Assembly: GCF_011578285.1 (NCBI RefSeq)
Contig: NZ_CP049916.1
Coordinates: 2,790,001 to 2,854,000 of the forward strand
Length of the DNA stretch: 64,000 nucleotides
From: Acinetobacter lanii
Lineage (GTDB): Bacteria > Pseudomonadota > Gammaproteobacteria > Pseudomonadales > Moraxellaceae
Reading direction: 5' to 3'
In this document: piece by piece, positions 36,331 to 46,104 of the stretch
Layout: every line of letters starts with the position of its first letter
Numbering within the stretch: the stretch's first letter is position 1
Notes under the pieces: generated by a model
What the model was told of the DNA's origin: nothing
The model's database searches: none
The model's input: only the letters and a program-made list of their open reading frames with translations
Position numbers and translations under genes: made by a program

Positions 36331-36349
36331 TTTAAAGCTTTAGAGCAAC

Positions 36350-37804
36350 TTAGTGACCACCGCCATTAATGGCTTTAGTCATGTCTTCCACAACTTTCTT
36401 CGCATCACCAAAGATCATCATGGTTTTTTCGTTATAGAACAAGTCATTATCTAAACCTGCATAACCAGTTGCCATAGAGCGTTTGATCACCATAATCGTA
36501 CGTGCTTTATGCGCTTCCAAAATTGGCATACCATAAATTGGTGAGCTAGGATCATCTTTCGCCGCAGGGTTCACCACGTCATTCGCACCAATCACCAGCA
36601 CCACATCTGTTGCAGGGAAATCAGAGTTGATCTCATCCATTTCCAAGATGTCTTCATACGCAACATCTGCTTCTGCAAGAAGTACGTTCATGTGACCTGG
36701 CATACGACCGGCTACAGGGTGAATCGCGAAACGAACCGTTACACCTTGCTCTTTTAACACTTCACACAGTTCTTTTACTGCGTTCTGTGCACGACCTTGC
36801 GCCATACCATACCCCGGTACAATCACTACGCTGTCCGCATTTGACATCAAGAAGCCGGCATCATCCGCAGAACCTGAACGATGGTTACGTTGAACTTTTT
36901 CACCATTGTCTGATGCTGCAACCGCTGCACCCCCCATCGCACCACCAAACAGTACGTTGATGATTGAACGGTTCATGGCTTTACACATGATGTAAGACAG
37001 AATCGCACCTGATGAACCTACAAGCGAACCCGCAACAATCAACATATTGTTTTCTAAAGTGAAACCAATCCCTGCTGCCGCCCAACCTGAGAATGAGTTC
37101 AAAAGCGACACCACCACCGGCATATCACCGCCACCGACAGGTGCAATCCACACCCAACCGAAAGCCAGTGCTAAAGCAGTCATTGCCCAGAATGCAGTCA
37201 TATCACCTGTGGTGAAGAAGTAGACCCCACATGCGAGCATCGCAACAAAAATCAAAGCTTGTACAGGTTTAACCCATGCACCTGAAATGGTTTTCGCCCA
37301 TTTTTTCGCAGCCAACTTACCATAAGCAAATACAGACGCGGTAAAGGTAATTGCGCCGACAAAACAACCGACAAACAATTCAAACTTATGCACGGTGCTC
37401 ATGTGCGCATGTTCAACACCCGCAGCAGTTAAAGCCGCCTCATTGTCCGCAAACAATGCCGTCAATTGGTTGTTATGCAAAATTGCAGCAACGGCAATTA
37501 ATACCGCTGCCAAACCCACCAGTGAGTGCATCAATGCAACCGTTTCAGGCATTTGGGTCATAGGGACTGTTTTGGCACGTGCAATACCCACGATCGCACC
37601 CAATACCATTGCCCCCACGATCATCCAAACCACTGGATTGTCAGCAACAAAGAAGGTGGTCATGACGGCAATTGCCATCGCAATCATACCGTAGCGATTA
37701 CCTTGAATCGCAGTTTTAGGCCCTGACAAACCACGCAGGGTTAAGATAAAAAGAACAGCACCAATCAGGTAGAACCATTCTGCATAGTCTCGAATGAATT
37801 CCAT
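36350..37804 (-). CDS. pntB: Proton-translocating NAD(P)+ transhydrogenase subunit beta
   Basis: 484 residues, normal length. Eight to nine membrane helices form the proton channel (about 1-300). The cytosolic dIII domain follows: IVPGYGMAQGRAQNAV binds NADP(H), and VLVIGANDVVNPAA and MVIKRSMATGYAGLDNDLFY are dIII signatures. It couples proton entry to hydride transfer from NADH to NADP+, supplying NADPH. The gene starts 3 nt after the pntAB stop. Together with the split alpha subunit this is the three-gene Pnt type. Confidence 0.97.
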   Translation of the reverse strand: MEFIRDYAEWFYLIGAVLFILTLRGLSGPKTAIQGNRYGMIAMAIAVMTTFFVADNPVVWMIVGAMVLGAIVGIARAKTVPMTQMPETVALMHSLVGLAAVLIAVAAILHNNQLTALFADNEAALTAAGVEHAHMSTVHKFELFVGCFVGAITFTASVFAYGKLAAKKWAKTISGAWVKPVQALIFVAMLACGVYFFTTGDMTAFWAMTALALAFGWVWIAPVGGGDMPVVVSLLNSFSGWAAAGIGFTLENNMLIVAGSLVGSSGAILSYIMCKAMNRSIINVLFGGAMGGAAVAASDNGEKVQRNHRSGSADDAGFLMSNADSVVIVPGYGMAQGRAQNAVKELCEVLKEQGVTVRFAIHPVAGRMPGHMNVLLAEADVAYEDILEMDEINSDFPATDVVLVIGANDVVNPAAKDDPSSPIYGMPILEAHKARTIMVIKRSMATGYAGLDNDLFYNEKTMMIFGDAKKVVEDMTKAINGGGH

Positions 37805-37807
37805 GGT

Positions 37808-38131
37808 TTAGCCCTCTTTTTTCTTTTGCTTCGGCTTGAACATTTCAAGCATACGTGCGGTTACTGCGAAACCACCAAAAATATTGATACTCGCAAGAAA
37901 TACTGCGATTGCACCCAATACGCTCACCACATTAATGCTTTGGAAATCAACACTGCCTTCCACACCCACCATCGGCAAACCCACAGTTTGAATCATTGCA
38001 CCGACAATAATGATCGAGGACAATGCATTGGTCACCGCCATTAATGGGGTATGTAATGCAGGCGTAACACCCCAAACCACGTAGTAACCTACGAAAATAG
38101 CCAGGACGAAAATAGTAATTGTTTCAACCAT
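37808..38131 (-). CDS. pntAB: Transhydrogenase alpha subunit part 2 (membrane part)
   Basis: 107 residues with three membrane helices: [34 protein letters not shown] and [22 protein letters not shown]. The [19 protein letters not shown] motif is typical of the PntA C-terminal membrane domain. In E. coli this is fused to the NAD domain; here it is a separate gene, as in Acinetobacter, Pseudomonas and Rhodospirillum. It lies 11 nt behind pntAA, and pntB follows. Confidence 0.96.
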   Translation of the reverse strand: MVETITIFVLAIFVGYYVVWGVTPALHTPLMAVTNALSSIIIVGAMIQTVGLPMVGVEGSVDFQSINVVSVLGAIAVFLASINIFGGFAVTARMLEMFKPKQKKKEG

Positions 38132-38142
38132 GATTATTCTCC

Positions 38143-39270
38143 TTAACCACGTTTCAACAGCACTTGTCCGCTGTGCGTAACAAGTAATGCTTTTTGAATT
38201 TCTTCTTCTGGATTGATCTTGAAATTTTTCTCTTGATCAAACAGGGTTTCTACAAAGTTATAGACATTACGCGCATACAGTGCAGATGCTTCTGTCGCCA
38301 CCGTTGCAGGAATATTCGGGATGCCTAAGATTTTCACGCCATTGGCCGTCACTGCAGTTTCGCCACAGATTGAACCTTCAACGTTACCACCCGATTCCAC
38401 CGCCATATCCAAAATGATTGAACCCGGTTTCATCTTCGCCACAGTTTCAGCTTTGATTAAACGTGGCGCATCACGACCTGGAAGCAATGCGGTAGTAATC
38501 ACGATGTCTGCATTTGAAACCGCTTTATCGACAATCACGGCTTGATCTTTAATGTATTGTTCACCCGGCATCCAGCCATAACCATTTTTGGCAGCATCGG
38601 CAGCTTTCTGCTTTTCTTCCTCAGACATCGGTACGTCTAACCATTTACCACCGAGTGATTCCACTTGGTCACGTGCAGTCGGACGTAAATCGGTCGCTTC
38701 AACCACTGCGCCCAAACGTTTTGCGGTTGCAATCGCTTGTAGACCTGCAACACCCACGCCCATGATCACCACACGTGCAGGTTTAACTGTACCTGCTGCT
38801 GTCATCAACATGGGGAACATGCGTTGATATTCTGCTGCTGCCAGTAGCACAGATTTATACCCTGCCAAGTTGGCTTGAGAAGACAACACATCCATGTTTT
38901 GCGCACGAGATAAAGTTCGTGGCAAAAGTTCTAATGCAAATGCGGACACTTGTTGAGCGGCAAATTGATCCAACTCAGGGTTGCGGTAAGGGTCAAACAT
39001 TGCAACCACTGCGGTATTGGCTGCAAGCTTTTGAATTTCTTCACCTTTCGGGGAACGAACTTTCAAAATCAATTGGCTACCGGTGTAAGCATCGTCGGTG
39101 AGTGTGGCACCCACTTGCTCATAAGCACTGTCAATATAAGCGGCTTTTACGCCAGCTCCACGTTGGATAACGACGCTATGTCCTGCGCCAATCAACTTCT
39201 TTACTGTTTCTGGTGTCGCAGCAACACGCGTTTCACCAGCGACAGTCTCAGTAGGGATTCCGATCTGCAT
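38143..39270 (-). CDS. pntAA: Transhydrogenase alpha subunit part 1 (NAD-binding)
   Basis: 375 residues from ATG 39268-39270; GAGGA lies 6 nt upstream, whereas the ATG six bases earlier has no spacing. It is the soluble dI domain, homologous to alanine dehydrogenase: [23 protein letters not shown], the NAD Rossmann motif [40 protein letters not shown] and [13 protein letters not shown]. It delivers hydride from NADH to dIII of PntB. First gene of pntAA-AB-B. Confidence 0.97.
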   Translation of the reverse strand: MQIGIPTETVAGETRVAATPETVKKLIGAGHSVVIQRGAGVKAAYIDSAYEQVGATLTDDAYTGSQLILKVRSPKGEEIQKLAANTAVVAMFDPYRNPELDQFAAQQVSAFALELLPRTLSRAQNMDVLSSQANLAGYKSVLLAAAEYQRMFPMLMTAAGTVKPARVVIMGVGVAGLQAIATAKRLGAVVEATDLRPTARDQVESLGGKWLDVPMSEEEKQKAADAAKNGYGWMPGEQYIKDQAVIVDKAVSNADIVITTALLPGRDAPRLIKAETVAKMKPGSIILDMAVESGGNVEGSICGETAVTANGVKILGIPNIPATVATEASALYARNVYNFVETLFDQEKNFKINPEEEIQKALLVTHSGQVLLKRG

Positions 39271-40140
39271 GAGCATTCCTCAAGCTAATTTTTCTTAAAG
39301 CAACATTGCATTTCGCAACGTTTCTTCTCACGATTATTCGTATGAAATTTGGATTCTAATTGAACATTTTTAAAATACTACCCAATATTTATTTAATAAA
39401 TACCCTCATTTTGAACTGATCGTTCACGAATATCATTTTTAAACATGTTCAGTATCGTTTTTATTTTAAGCAAATATGCATTTTTCGCTTATCAGTTGAA
39501 TAAATAATAAGAGCAATTATGAATAATTTTTTTTCATTTAAAGACTGTATATTTTTTTCAAAATGATTGCTTTGATCTTTCTGACAAAATAACAGATCAA
39601 AATGGCAACTCTGTCAGTCGATTAAAAAGAGATTTTAGCTATAAAATATAAGTTATTAGCACTAAACTTCGCCATCTATTTGCTTTTCTGACAATTTTTA
39701 ACATTCATAACCAATTTCTAATTTGAATTAAATAAAAATTTATAAGTCATTTCAGCCATAAACTAGCCCAAAGTCTAACATGCAAGTGTTTAAGTTTTGA
39801 GCCATTACTCTTGCACTATTCTCTGAACTCAAAATGCTTCATTTTTTTGCATCAAATTGCAAAAATAAATGGCGGTGTATTTTCTCCGATGATATTGATC
39901 AAGATTTTTTCGATCTTCAATTTATATGCACCAAAATAAAGCACACGTAGCGCAAAGTATCTAGGTTCGTCTATTTGCCTTCACCATGAGCATGCATGAA
40001 TCAGGCTGCAGCACATCTATTCTTATTGGTTATGGATTAGATCATTTTTTTGCATTTTAAGTTGTTTGAATCAGCCCCTATACTGCATGGATCGAGAGAC
40101 TTGTATCGTTAAACAAGCCTGAGCTTGGCAATCCATCTTC
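39271..40140. other. 870-nt gene-free AT-rich spacer between pntAA and the EamA gene
   Basis: I find no credible open frame on either strand. It must carry the divergent pnt and EamA promoters. Two interleaved inverted repeats are present at 39571-39617. An AAGAT/ATCTT hairpin around a TTTTTCG loop is near 39898-39916. A TATACT hexamer at 40079-40084 is a candidate -10 for the EamA gene, with a weak -35. Nothing here matches a tRNA or an RNA family I know. Confidence 0.55.
39571..39617. other. Interleaved inverted repeats (possible pseudoknot)
   Basis: TTTGATC (39571-39577) is complementary to GATCAAA (39595-39601), and CTGACA (39581-39586) to TGTCAG (39612-39617). The two stems interlock as in an H-type pseudoknot, or could be two alternative hairpins or overlapping operators. 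No nearby gene explains them. Confidence 0.35.
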
Positions 40141-41067
40141 ATGAAATTATCACTATCTAGCGTTCAAATCGGTTCGATTTTAGCGCTTGGCGCAGCTTTT
40201 TTATTTAGCACCAAGGCCATTTTTATTAAACAAGCCTATGCGCTCTCGCCGTTGGTCGATGGCACAGTGCTGATGGCTTTACGTATGCTCAGTGCATTGC
40301 CATTCTTCCTTGCCATTGCCTGGTTCAACCGCAGACATAATCAAGGGTTGAAAGGCACAGACTGGGGCTTATTGGTGTTGGCAGGCTTGGTCGGTTATTA
40401 CTTTTCAAGTTGGCTCGACTTTGCAGGATTGATGTACATCAGTGCTTCACTTGAGCGAATCATTTTATTCCTTTACCCCACCCTCACAGTGATTGCTTCA
40501 AGTTTCATTTATAAACTTAAGCTCAGTCTAAAAAGCATCCTCGCAATTGCTTTAAGTTATGGCGGTACTGTGATCGTGATGTTACAAGAACAAAGCAATG
40601 TATCACATGAGGGAGATTTTTGGATTGGGGTGAGTTTGGTCTTTGCCAGTGCCGTGAGTTTTGCCAGTTATTTACTGATGACCCCAAAACTGATTGCCAA
40701 ATTCGGCTCATGGAATTTTACCGGCTTAGCACTGAGTATTGCCTGCATCGGAACGCTCATTCACTATGTCATTAGCACACCTGCACCGATTCAGTTACTT
40801 ACGCAACTGCCGAGCAGTGTGTTGTGGTATGGCATCGCTTTAGGTTTGGGTGTCACCGTGCTTCCTACTATATTAGTGGCACAGAGCATTGCACGAATTG
40901 GTGCATCGCAGACCGCCATGATTGCATCTCTAGGCCCGATTCTCACCATTATTTTAGCCACCCTATTTTTAGGTGAAAGTATGAATACCATTCAATGGTT
41001 CGGCTGTAGCTTAAATATTATTGGCGTCATGATCATTACGCTTTCTAAGAAGAAATTGGGGCATTAA
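40141..41067 (+). CDS. EamA-family DMT transporter
   Basis: 308 residues with ten hydrophobic helices in two five-helix EamA repeats (about 1-145 and 155-305). The first repeat has ALGAAFLFSTKAIFIKQAY and LMYISASLERIILFLYPTLTVIASSFIYKLKL. The second has SIARIGASQTAMIASLGPILTIILATLFLGE with the usual Gly/Ser-rich helix and GxSLNIIGVMIIT end. Such carriers export amino acids or related metabolites; the substrate is unknown. No strong Shine-Dalgarno is visible before the ATG. An MFS gene follows 61 nt later on the same strand. Confidence 0.88.
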   Translation: MKLSLSSVQIGSILALGAAFLFSTKAIFIKQAYALSPLVDGTVLMALRMLSALPFFLAIAWFNRRHNQGLKGTDWGLLVLAGLVGYYFSSWLDFAGLMYISASLERIILFLYPTLTVIASSFIYKLKLSLKSILAIALSYGGTVIVMLQEQSNVSHEGDFWIGVSLVFASAVSFASYLLMTPKLIAKFGSWNFTGLALSIACIGTLIHYVISTPAPIQLLTQLPSSVLWYGIALGLGVTVLPTILVAQSIARIGASQTAMIASLGPILTIILATLFLGESMNTIQWFGCSLNIIGVMIITLSKKKLGH

Positions 41068-41128
41068 TTCTGTATGATCATGCGCATGGTCGATTTAAAT
41101 TAATTATTTATATACAGAATTTTTCAAT

Positions 41129-42322
41129 ATGCATGAAATGACAAATCCCCTCGATATCAGTGAAGATAAAGCACTCCTTTGGCTGATGGCGATCGCATGT
41201 GGGATTTGTGCCGGTGCAAACTACTATGCACAACCCTTAATTCATTCGATTCAATTGTACTTTCAAGCATCGCAATCTGATGTCGCTTTAACCGTCACTT
41301 TTGCGCAAGTGTCTTATGCCTTGGGCTTACTGTTTATTGTGCCGATGGGCGATATCTTAAATAAAACCAAATTTATTCCCCTACTGATGTTTTGCGCCGC
41401 AATGGGTTTATTCATCTGTGCATTCTCAATTAATCTGCCGATGCTATGGCTCGGCACTATTATTGCGGGTTTATTTTCTGTGGCTGCACAGATTCTGATT
41501 CCTTTTGCCACCATGGCGGTGAAACCTGAAAAAACGGGTGAAGTGGTGGGGTTGCTAATGAGTGGGCTTTTGGTGGGGATTTTACTTTCGACCAGCCTTG
41601 CAGGTTTGCTGTCCAACTTATTCAATTGGAAAATTATTTATATTGTCAGTGGCATTTTAATGCTGATGGTTGCTGTGGTTTTAAACGCACGTCTACCACA
41701 TTTAGCCTCTCAGAAAATGAGCTATTTCGGCATTTTCAAATCGATGGGACAATTGATCAAACAGGAACGGCGTTTGGTTTACCGTTCATGTGTAGGCGCT
41801 TTTGCCTTTGCCACCATGAGTATTTTGTTCTCCACGATCGCAATTTTGATGACCCAATCCTTTCAATTGTCGGATGTCATGGTGGGATGCGTGACTTTGG
41901 TTGGGGTGTTCGGGGCATTGTCGACCAAGAAAATCGGAAAAATTGCCGATCGAGGATTTAGTAAAAGCATCACTTGGATTGGCATCGGCATTTTAGCCAG
42001 CGCATGGATTTTTCTGTATTTTGGGCAATATTATTTACTCAGTTATATCGCAGGCTTTGGCTTAATGAATTTAGGCTTGGCCACCGTACATACCAGCAAT
42101 CAAAATATTATTTTCCGCTTAAGACCGGATGCCAAATCACGCATTAACTCGATTTATATGACCAGTTATTTTATTGGCGGTGCATGTGGCTCTGCTTTGG
42201 GGATTTTTGCCTGGCATCATGGCGGTTGGCTTAGCGCATGTTTGGTGGGCATTGGGCTGATTATGGCTTGCGCTGTGTTTGCCCTGCTCGATCTGAACTT
42301 TGTGAAAAAACACGTTGTTTAA
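41129..42322 (+). CDS. MFS transporter
   Basis: 397 residues with twelve predicted membrane helices. LTVTFAQVSYALGLLFIVPMGDILNKTKFIPLLMF contains the helix 2-3 loop motif (G-D-x-x-x-K-x). CGICAGANYYAQPLIHSI resembles the N-terminus of drug or arabinose-type efflux MFS proteins (YnfM/AraJ-like). An extruder of drugs or metabolites is likely; the substrate is unknown. It follows the EamA gene by 61 nt, so the two exporters may be co-transcribed, and it is convergent with the HEPN-like gene. Confidence 0.87.
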   Translation: MHEMTNPLDISEDKALLWLMAIACGICAGANYYAQPLIHSIQLYFQASQSDVALTVTFAQVSYALGLLFIVPMGDILNKTKFIPLLMFCAAMGLFICAFSINLPMLWLGTIIAGLFSVAAQILIPFATMAVKPEKTGEVVGLLMSGLLVGILLSTSLAGLLSNLFNWKIIYIVSGILMLMVAVVLNARLPHLASQKMSYFGIFKSMGQLIKQERRLVYRSCVGAFAFATMSILFSTIAILMTQSFQLSDVMVGCVTLVGVFGALSTKKIGKIADRGFSKSITWIGIGILASAWIFLYFGQYYLLSYIAGFGLMNLGLATVHTSNQNIIFRLRPDAKSRINSIYMTSYFIGGACGSALGIFAWHHGGWLSACLVGIGLIMACAVFALLDLNFVKKHVV

Positions 42323-42332
42323 TAGAATGCTT

Positions 42333-42995
42333 TTAGGACATATGCATGATGGGATAAAACGGCTTGGTAAAATCGAGATGCTGCGCATTTTCAATCAGCA
42401 CTTCCAAAAACACAGGCAACAGCATCAAAAGAATATAGCAACTATCTTTTAATTGTTGCCGATTCATTGCGCTGTTATAACTGGTGCCTCCCAATAAGAT
42501 TTGATTTTTCAGTGTGAGTAAGCGCTCAAATATAGTGACAATAATCCGTTGCGTATCTTTGGCTTGAAAGGCTTCAAGGACACGTTGTTGTTCAACGGCA
42601 AAATTGGATTTCCACGTCAGCTGAGAAATTTTCTGATTTTTATAATTCCAATAGTCTTGAAAGGCGTATGGATGATCCAGCAACCACTGAATTTGCTGAG
42701 GCATTTTATTCCACACCAGATGACTGATTTTTTGACTATGATCTTGTGGGTAAAGACGTTCTAAAAAAACATGAAATTGGCTACTTGATGTTTGATGACA
42801 TTGCTCTGCTGCATCGAGGTCTTGTGCATGCATGGCATTAAAACTAATCCATAGGCTTAAAAATTGGAGATCTAAATCATCTTGAATATACGCCGCCTTT
42901 CTCAGCCAACTTAAAGCACGTTGAATACGTAAGTTAAACTGCTCTGAGTTTTCATTTTTTTTACTTTTAAAGATCTCTTCTAGGACATAGACCAT
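42333..42995 (-). CDS. HEPN (Apea-like) superfamily protein with a degenerate catalytic motif
   Basis: 220 residues, helical. RIQRALSWLRKAAYIQDDLDLQFLSLWISFNAMHA is the N-terminal helix pair seen in Apea-type HEPN proteins. The C-terminal core RLLTLKNQILLGGTSYNSAMNRQQLKDSCYILLMLLPVFLEV aligns with the RNxxxH helix. Here the motif is K163-N164-Q-I-L-L168, so the Arg is replaced by Lys and the His by Leu. RNase activity is therefore doubtful. HEPN proteins often act in toxin-antitoxin or defence systems, but no MNT antitoxin or restriction gene is adjacent. It may be a regulator or a disarmed toxin relative. Confidence 0.6.
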   Translation of the reverse strand: MVYVLEEIFKSKKNENSEQFNLRIQRALSWLRKAAYIQDDLDLQFLSLWISFNAMHAQDLDAAEQCHQTSSSQFHVFLERLYPQDHSQKISHLVWNKMPQQIQWLLDHPYAFQDYWNYKNQKISQLTWKSNFAVEQQRVLEAFQAKDTQRIIVTIFERLLTLKNQILLGGTSYNSAMNRQQLKDSCYILLMLLPVFLEVLIENAQHLDFTKPFYPIMHMS

Positions 42996-43142
42996 ATCGA
43001 CCTCTGCTTTTATTTTTATATTGTCTCTAACATACGCAATTTATAGCGTATTCACAATTTTTCTCGGTTTCATTTTGAAACTCTAAAATGGCTTCACTGC
43101 GTCTACAAGCAGACAAGGCTGTCGATTTTGTGCGAAAGCTCG

Positions 43143-43148
43143 TATAAT
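43143..43148 (+). promoter_or_regulatory. Consensus -10 box of the dusA promoter
   Basis: A perfect TATAAT about 38 nt ahead of the dusA ATG. No good -35 hexamer is seen at 16-18 nt spacing, so activity is inferred from the -10 alone. Confidence 0.45.
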
Positions 43149-43186
43149 TCGGCGCTCACCATTTTCTCTGTCACGGATTATTGTCT

Positions 43187-44212
43187 ATGTCTGCCATCCA
43201 ATCTTTAAGCCCTCGCATTTCGGTCGCTCCGATGATGGATTGGACCACCCGTGACTATCGTTTTTTTGCGCGTTTGTTTAATCCAAACGTGATTCTATAT
43301 ACCGAAATGGTGACCACCGGTGCGATTCTATTTGGTGGTGCAAACCGTCACTTAGACTATAACAATGAAGAACATCCGATTGTGTTACAACTTGGCGGTT
43401 CAAACCCTAAAGATTTAGCGACCTGTAGCAAAATGGCACAAGACTGGGGTTATGACGAAGTCAATCTCAATGTCGGCTGTCCAAGCGACCGTGTGCAGAA
43501 CAACAAAATCGGCGCATGCCTGATGGCTGAACCTGATTTGGTGGCTGAATGTATTGGCGAAATGCGCAATGCGGTTGATATTCCTGTAACGGTAAAGCAT
43601 CGTATCGGGATTGACGACATGCAGTCTTATGAAGAGATGTTACATTTTGTCGATACTGTGGCAAAAACAGGCTGCAATAATTTTATCGTGCATGCGCGTA
43701 TTGCTTTACTGCAAGGTTTATCACCGAAAGAAAATCGTGATGTTCCACCCCTGCGTTATGAAGATGTCTATCGTTTAAAACAAGAGCGTCCAAATCTTTT
43801 AATTGAGATTAATGGTGGTGTCAAAACTTTTGCGGAAACCCAAGAGCATCTGAAATATGTGGATGGTGTGATGATTGGTCGTGAGGCTTACCACAACCCT
43901 TACCTGTTGGCTGAATTGGGTCAGTTGTGGAATTTAGAGATGCCGAATCGTTTTGAGATTATGGATCAGATGATGCCGTATATCGCAAAACGGATGCAAG
44001 AAGGTGCGCCTTTATCAATCATCACCCGTCATATTTTAGGCTTATTCCAAAACTTGCCGGGTGCACGTAAATGGCGTCAGGCTTTGAGCGGTGGCAATGC
44101 CAAAACGTTTGCTGATGTTGAAAATGCGATTGTGAATATTAAAGATGCAATGCAGCGTACAGAAGAGTATTTAAAAGAAAATGAGTTGAAAGCCAATCAG
44201 ACTGAGGCTTAA
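43187..44212 (+). CDS. dusA: tRNA-dihydrouridine(20/20a) synthase
   Basis: 341 residues from ATG 43187 (MSAIQSLSPRISVAPMMDWT); a TTG two codons earlier is less likely. This flavoprotein reduces uridines in the tRNA D-loop with NADPH. ISVAPMMDWTTRDYRFFARL starts the TIM barrel. The catalytic cysteine is C98 in NLNVGCPSDRVQ. The FMN-binding segments are VKHRIGID, FIVHARIA, EINGGVKT and GVMIGREAYHNP. Length and NRDVPPLRYEDVYRLK fit DusA rather than DusB or DusC. A single-gene unit with a -10 box upstream and a terminator downstream. Confidence 0.96.
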   Translation: MSAIQSLSPRISVAPMMDWTTRDYRFFARLFNPNVILYTEMVTTGAILFGGANRHLDYNNEEHPIVLQLGGSNPKDLATCSKMAQDWGYDEVNLNVGCPSDRVQNNKIGACLMAEPDLVAECIGEMRNAVDIPVTVKHRIGIDDMQSYEEMLHFVDTVAKTGCNNFIVHARIALLQGLSPKENRDVPPLRYEDVYRLKQERPNLLIEINGGVKTFAETQEHLKYVDGVMIGREAYHNPYLLAELGQLWNLEMPNRFEIMDQMMPYIAKRMQEGAPLSIITRHILGLFQNLPGARKWRQALSGGNAKTFADVENAIVNIKDAMQRTEEYLKENELKANQTEA

Positions 44213-44231
44213 TTTAAAAAGTTAAGAATTT

Positions 44232-44257
44232 TAAAAGCCCCAATTTTGGGGCTTTTT
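44232..44257 (+). terminator. Terminator of dusA
   Basis: AAAAGCCCC-AATTTT-GGGGCTTTTT between the convergent dusA and tcdA genes; usable on both strands. Confidence 0.88.
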
Positions 44258-44284
44258 GATGCGCTTCTTTTTAAGTTTTCAACA

Positions 44285-45055
44285 TTAAACCTTTGGCTTT
44301 TTTTGATCTAACTTTTTTAACACTTCTGACACCGCCACCATCGCAAAACTAGATGTTACTACCACTGCAGAACCATAACCACCACAGCGTAAGCCTGCAC
44401 TTGGGCAAACCTCTGCACTTGAGAATGGATTATCGATTGAATAAACACAGGTAATCCCAAACTTCTCTTTAGGCTTTTTACAGATGCCTTTACTACGTAA
44501 TTGTGTGCGTAACTTTGCCAACATCGGGTCTTGTTCAGTTTTAGACAAATCAGCAACTCGAATTTTTAAAGGATCCAATTTACCACCTGCCCCACCTGAA
44601 ACAATCAAAGGGATCTTGTTAAAGCGACAATGTAACATCAAAGCGAGCTTCGCCTTAACATCATCGATGCAATCTAAAATCAGATCAGGCTTGCCTTCTA
44701 AAATTTCAGCCACGTTGTCAGGCGTCAAATAATCATCGATCAAATTAATTTTGATACGTGGGTTGATCGAGCGACAACGCTCTGCCATCACTTCAATTTT
44801 TTCATGACCTAAGGTTGAGGTCATCGCCGGTAACTGACGGTTGATGTTCGAGGCCGCAACCACATCCATATCGACAAGGGTTAATTCACCAATACCGGTA
44901 CGTGCTAAGGCTTCAACTGCCCAAGACCCGACACCGCCAATACCGATCACCATCACATGACTTTTTTCATAATGATTAAACGCCTCTTCCCCATAAATTT
45001 TGGCAACACCTGCAAAACGGCGGTCATATTCATCATCTTGGAGAAGTTCGGTCAT
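44285..45055 (-). CDS. tcdA: tRNA threonylcarbamoyladenosine dehydratase
   Basis: 256 residues of the E1-like (ThiF/MoeB) fold. It converts t6A37 into cyclic ct6A in tRNAs that read ANN codons. FAGVAKIYGEEAFNHYEKSHV and the ATP-binding GIGGVGSWAVEALARTGIG are at the N-terminus. LVDMDVVAASNINRQ is the adenylation loop, DCIDDVKAKLAL follows, and the conserved cysteine lies in AEVCPSAGLRCGGYG near the C-terminus. Length and motifs fit TcdA (YgdL/CsdL). A sulfur-relay partner (csdA/csdE) is not nearby. It is convergent with dusA, another tRNA-modification gene. Confidence 0.94.
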   Translation of the reverse strand: MTELLQDDEYDRRFAGVAKIYGEEAFNHYEKSHVMVIGIGGVGSWAVEALARTGIGELTLVDMDVVAASNINRQLPAMTSTLGHEKIEVMAERCRSINPRIKINLIDDYLTPDNVAEILEGKPDLILDCIDDVKAKLALMLHCRFNKIPLIVSGGAGGKLDPLKIRVADLSKTEQDPMLAKLRTQLRSKGICKKPKEKFGITCVYSIDNPFSSAEVCPSAGLRCGGYGSAVVVTSSFAMVAVSEVLKKLDQKKPKV

Positions 45056-45249
45056 TGCTTACATCAAATCTAATAAAAAACAGAGTTACATTTTATCAAA
45101 TTCGTCCAGCTTTTTGAGGATTAATCTTCGTGGCTTTCATCGTAAGTGACATCACATTCAGATCAAAGCATCTGTCGGCAGCTTTCATGCCTTTTTATTG
45201 AATACGTCGATCTGATCTTTGCATTAGGCTTGTAGCGATTCATTGGCCT

Positions 45250-46104
45250 TCAATCGGAATGAAAATGATCTTCTAATGCTAAAACCGCTAAGGTATTTTT
45301 CCACACCTGTTGTGCAACATGTGTGTGTGGTAGGTTCAGGCTATGTGCCAAACCCTCCAACACATACGGTAAATTTACTGGGGTATTGCGAGTCCGATGT
45401 TCAGTCGAACTTTGACAGCACAGCGGTGTCATATCGGGGCAATCGGTTTCTAAAACCAAATGCTCAACACCAACGGCTTGCACCACATGATGCAGTTTTT
45501 TGGCCTGTGGGTTGGTAATTTGACCCGTGACGCCAATTTTAAAACCCATTTTCACAAATGCTTTGGCTTCTTCCACGCCACCGCCAAAAGCATGTGCAAT
45601 CCCGCCGTGTTTAAATTGATGCTTTTTCAGCATTGCCAGTACATCGGCATGGGATTTTCGGATATGCAGTAAGATCGGCTTATCAAACTGCTGTGCTAGT
45701 TCAATTTGTGCATCAAAAAAGATTTTTTGCTTGGCAAATATATCAGACTGTTTGTGTTGCTTTAAAAAGGTGTCTAAACCAATCTCACCAATCGCAACAC
45801 AGTATTGCGTTCTTAGCATCTGTTCAAGATCAAGCAAATGTTGTGGCTGATGTTGCTCGATATAAAACGGATGTAGACCCGGTGCTAAAAAGCTGTTTGG
45901 TGCATTTGTCAGTTGATTCAACTGCTGATGGGTTGAAAGCAAAGTTTGGAATCTTTCTTGCACAAAGCCAATCAAGACCAATGCCTCTACCCCAACCTGC
46001 TTGGCTTGAACAGCCAAAGCTTCACGGTCAGCATCAAAATCAGATACGTCAAAATGAGTATGCGTATCGAACAATGGAAGCACTGGCATGGACTTGGAAT
46101 CCAT
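45250..46104 (-). CDS. TatD-family metal-dependent DNase (YjjV-like)
   Basis: 284 residues of the amidohydrolase fold. The metal ligands are all present: FDTHTHFD (HxH), AIGEIGLD (Glu), LLHIRKSH (His), GIAHAFGG (His) and VLETDCPD (Asp). The family acts as a 3'-5' exonuclease or endonuclease on DNA/RNA. The gene overlaps the upstream lipoprotein gene by one base (TAATG), so they are co-transcribed. A cysteine-containing loop (PLCCQSSTEHRTRNTP) precedes the C-terminus. Confidence 0.92.
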   Translation of the reverse strand: MDSKSMPVLPLFDTHTHFDVSDFDADREALAVQAKQVGVEALVLIGFVQERFQTLLSTHQQLNQLTNAPNSFLAPGLHPFYIEQHQPQHLLDLEQMLRTQYCVAIGEIGLDTFLKQHKQSDIFAKQKIFFDAQIELAQQFDKPILLHIRKSHADVLAMLKKHQFKHGGIAHAFGGGVEEAKAFVKMGFKIGVTGQITNPQAKKLHHVVQAVGVEHLVLETDCPDMTPLCCQSSTEHRTRNTPVNLPYVLEGLAHSLNLPHTHVAQQVWKNTLAVLALEDHFHSD

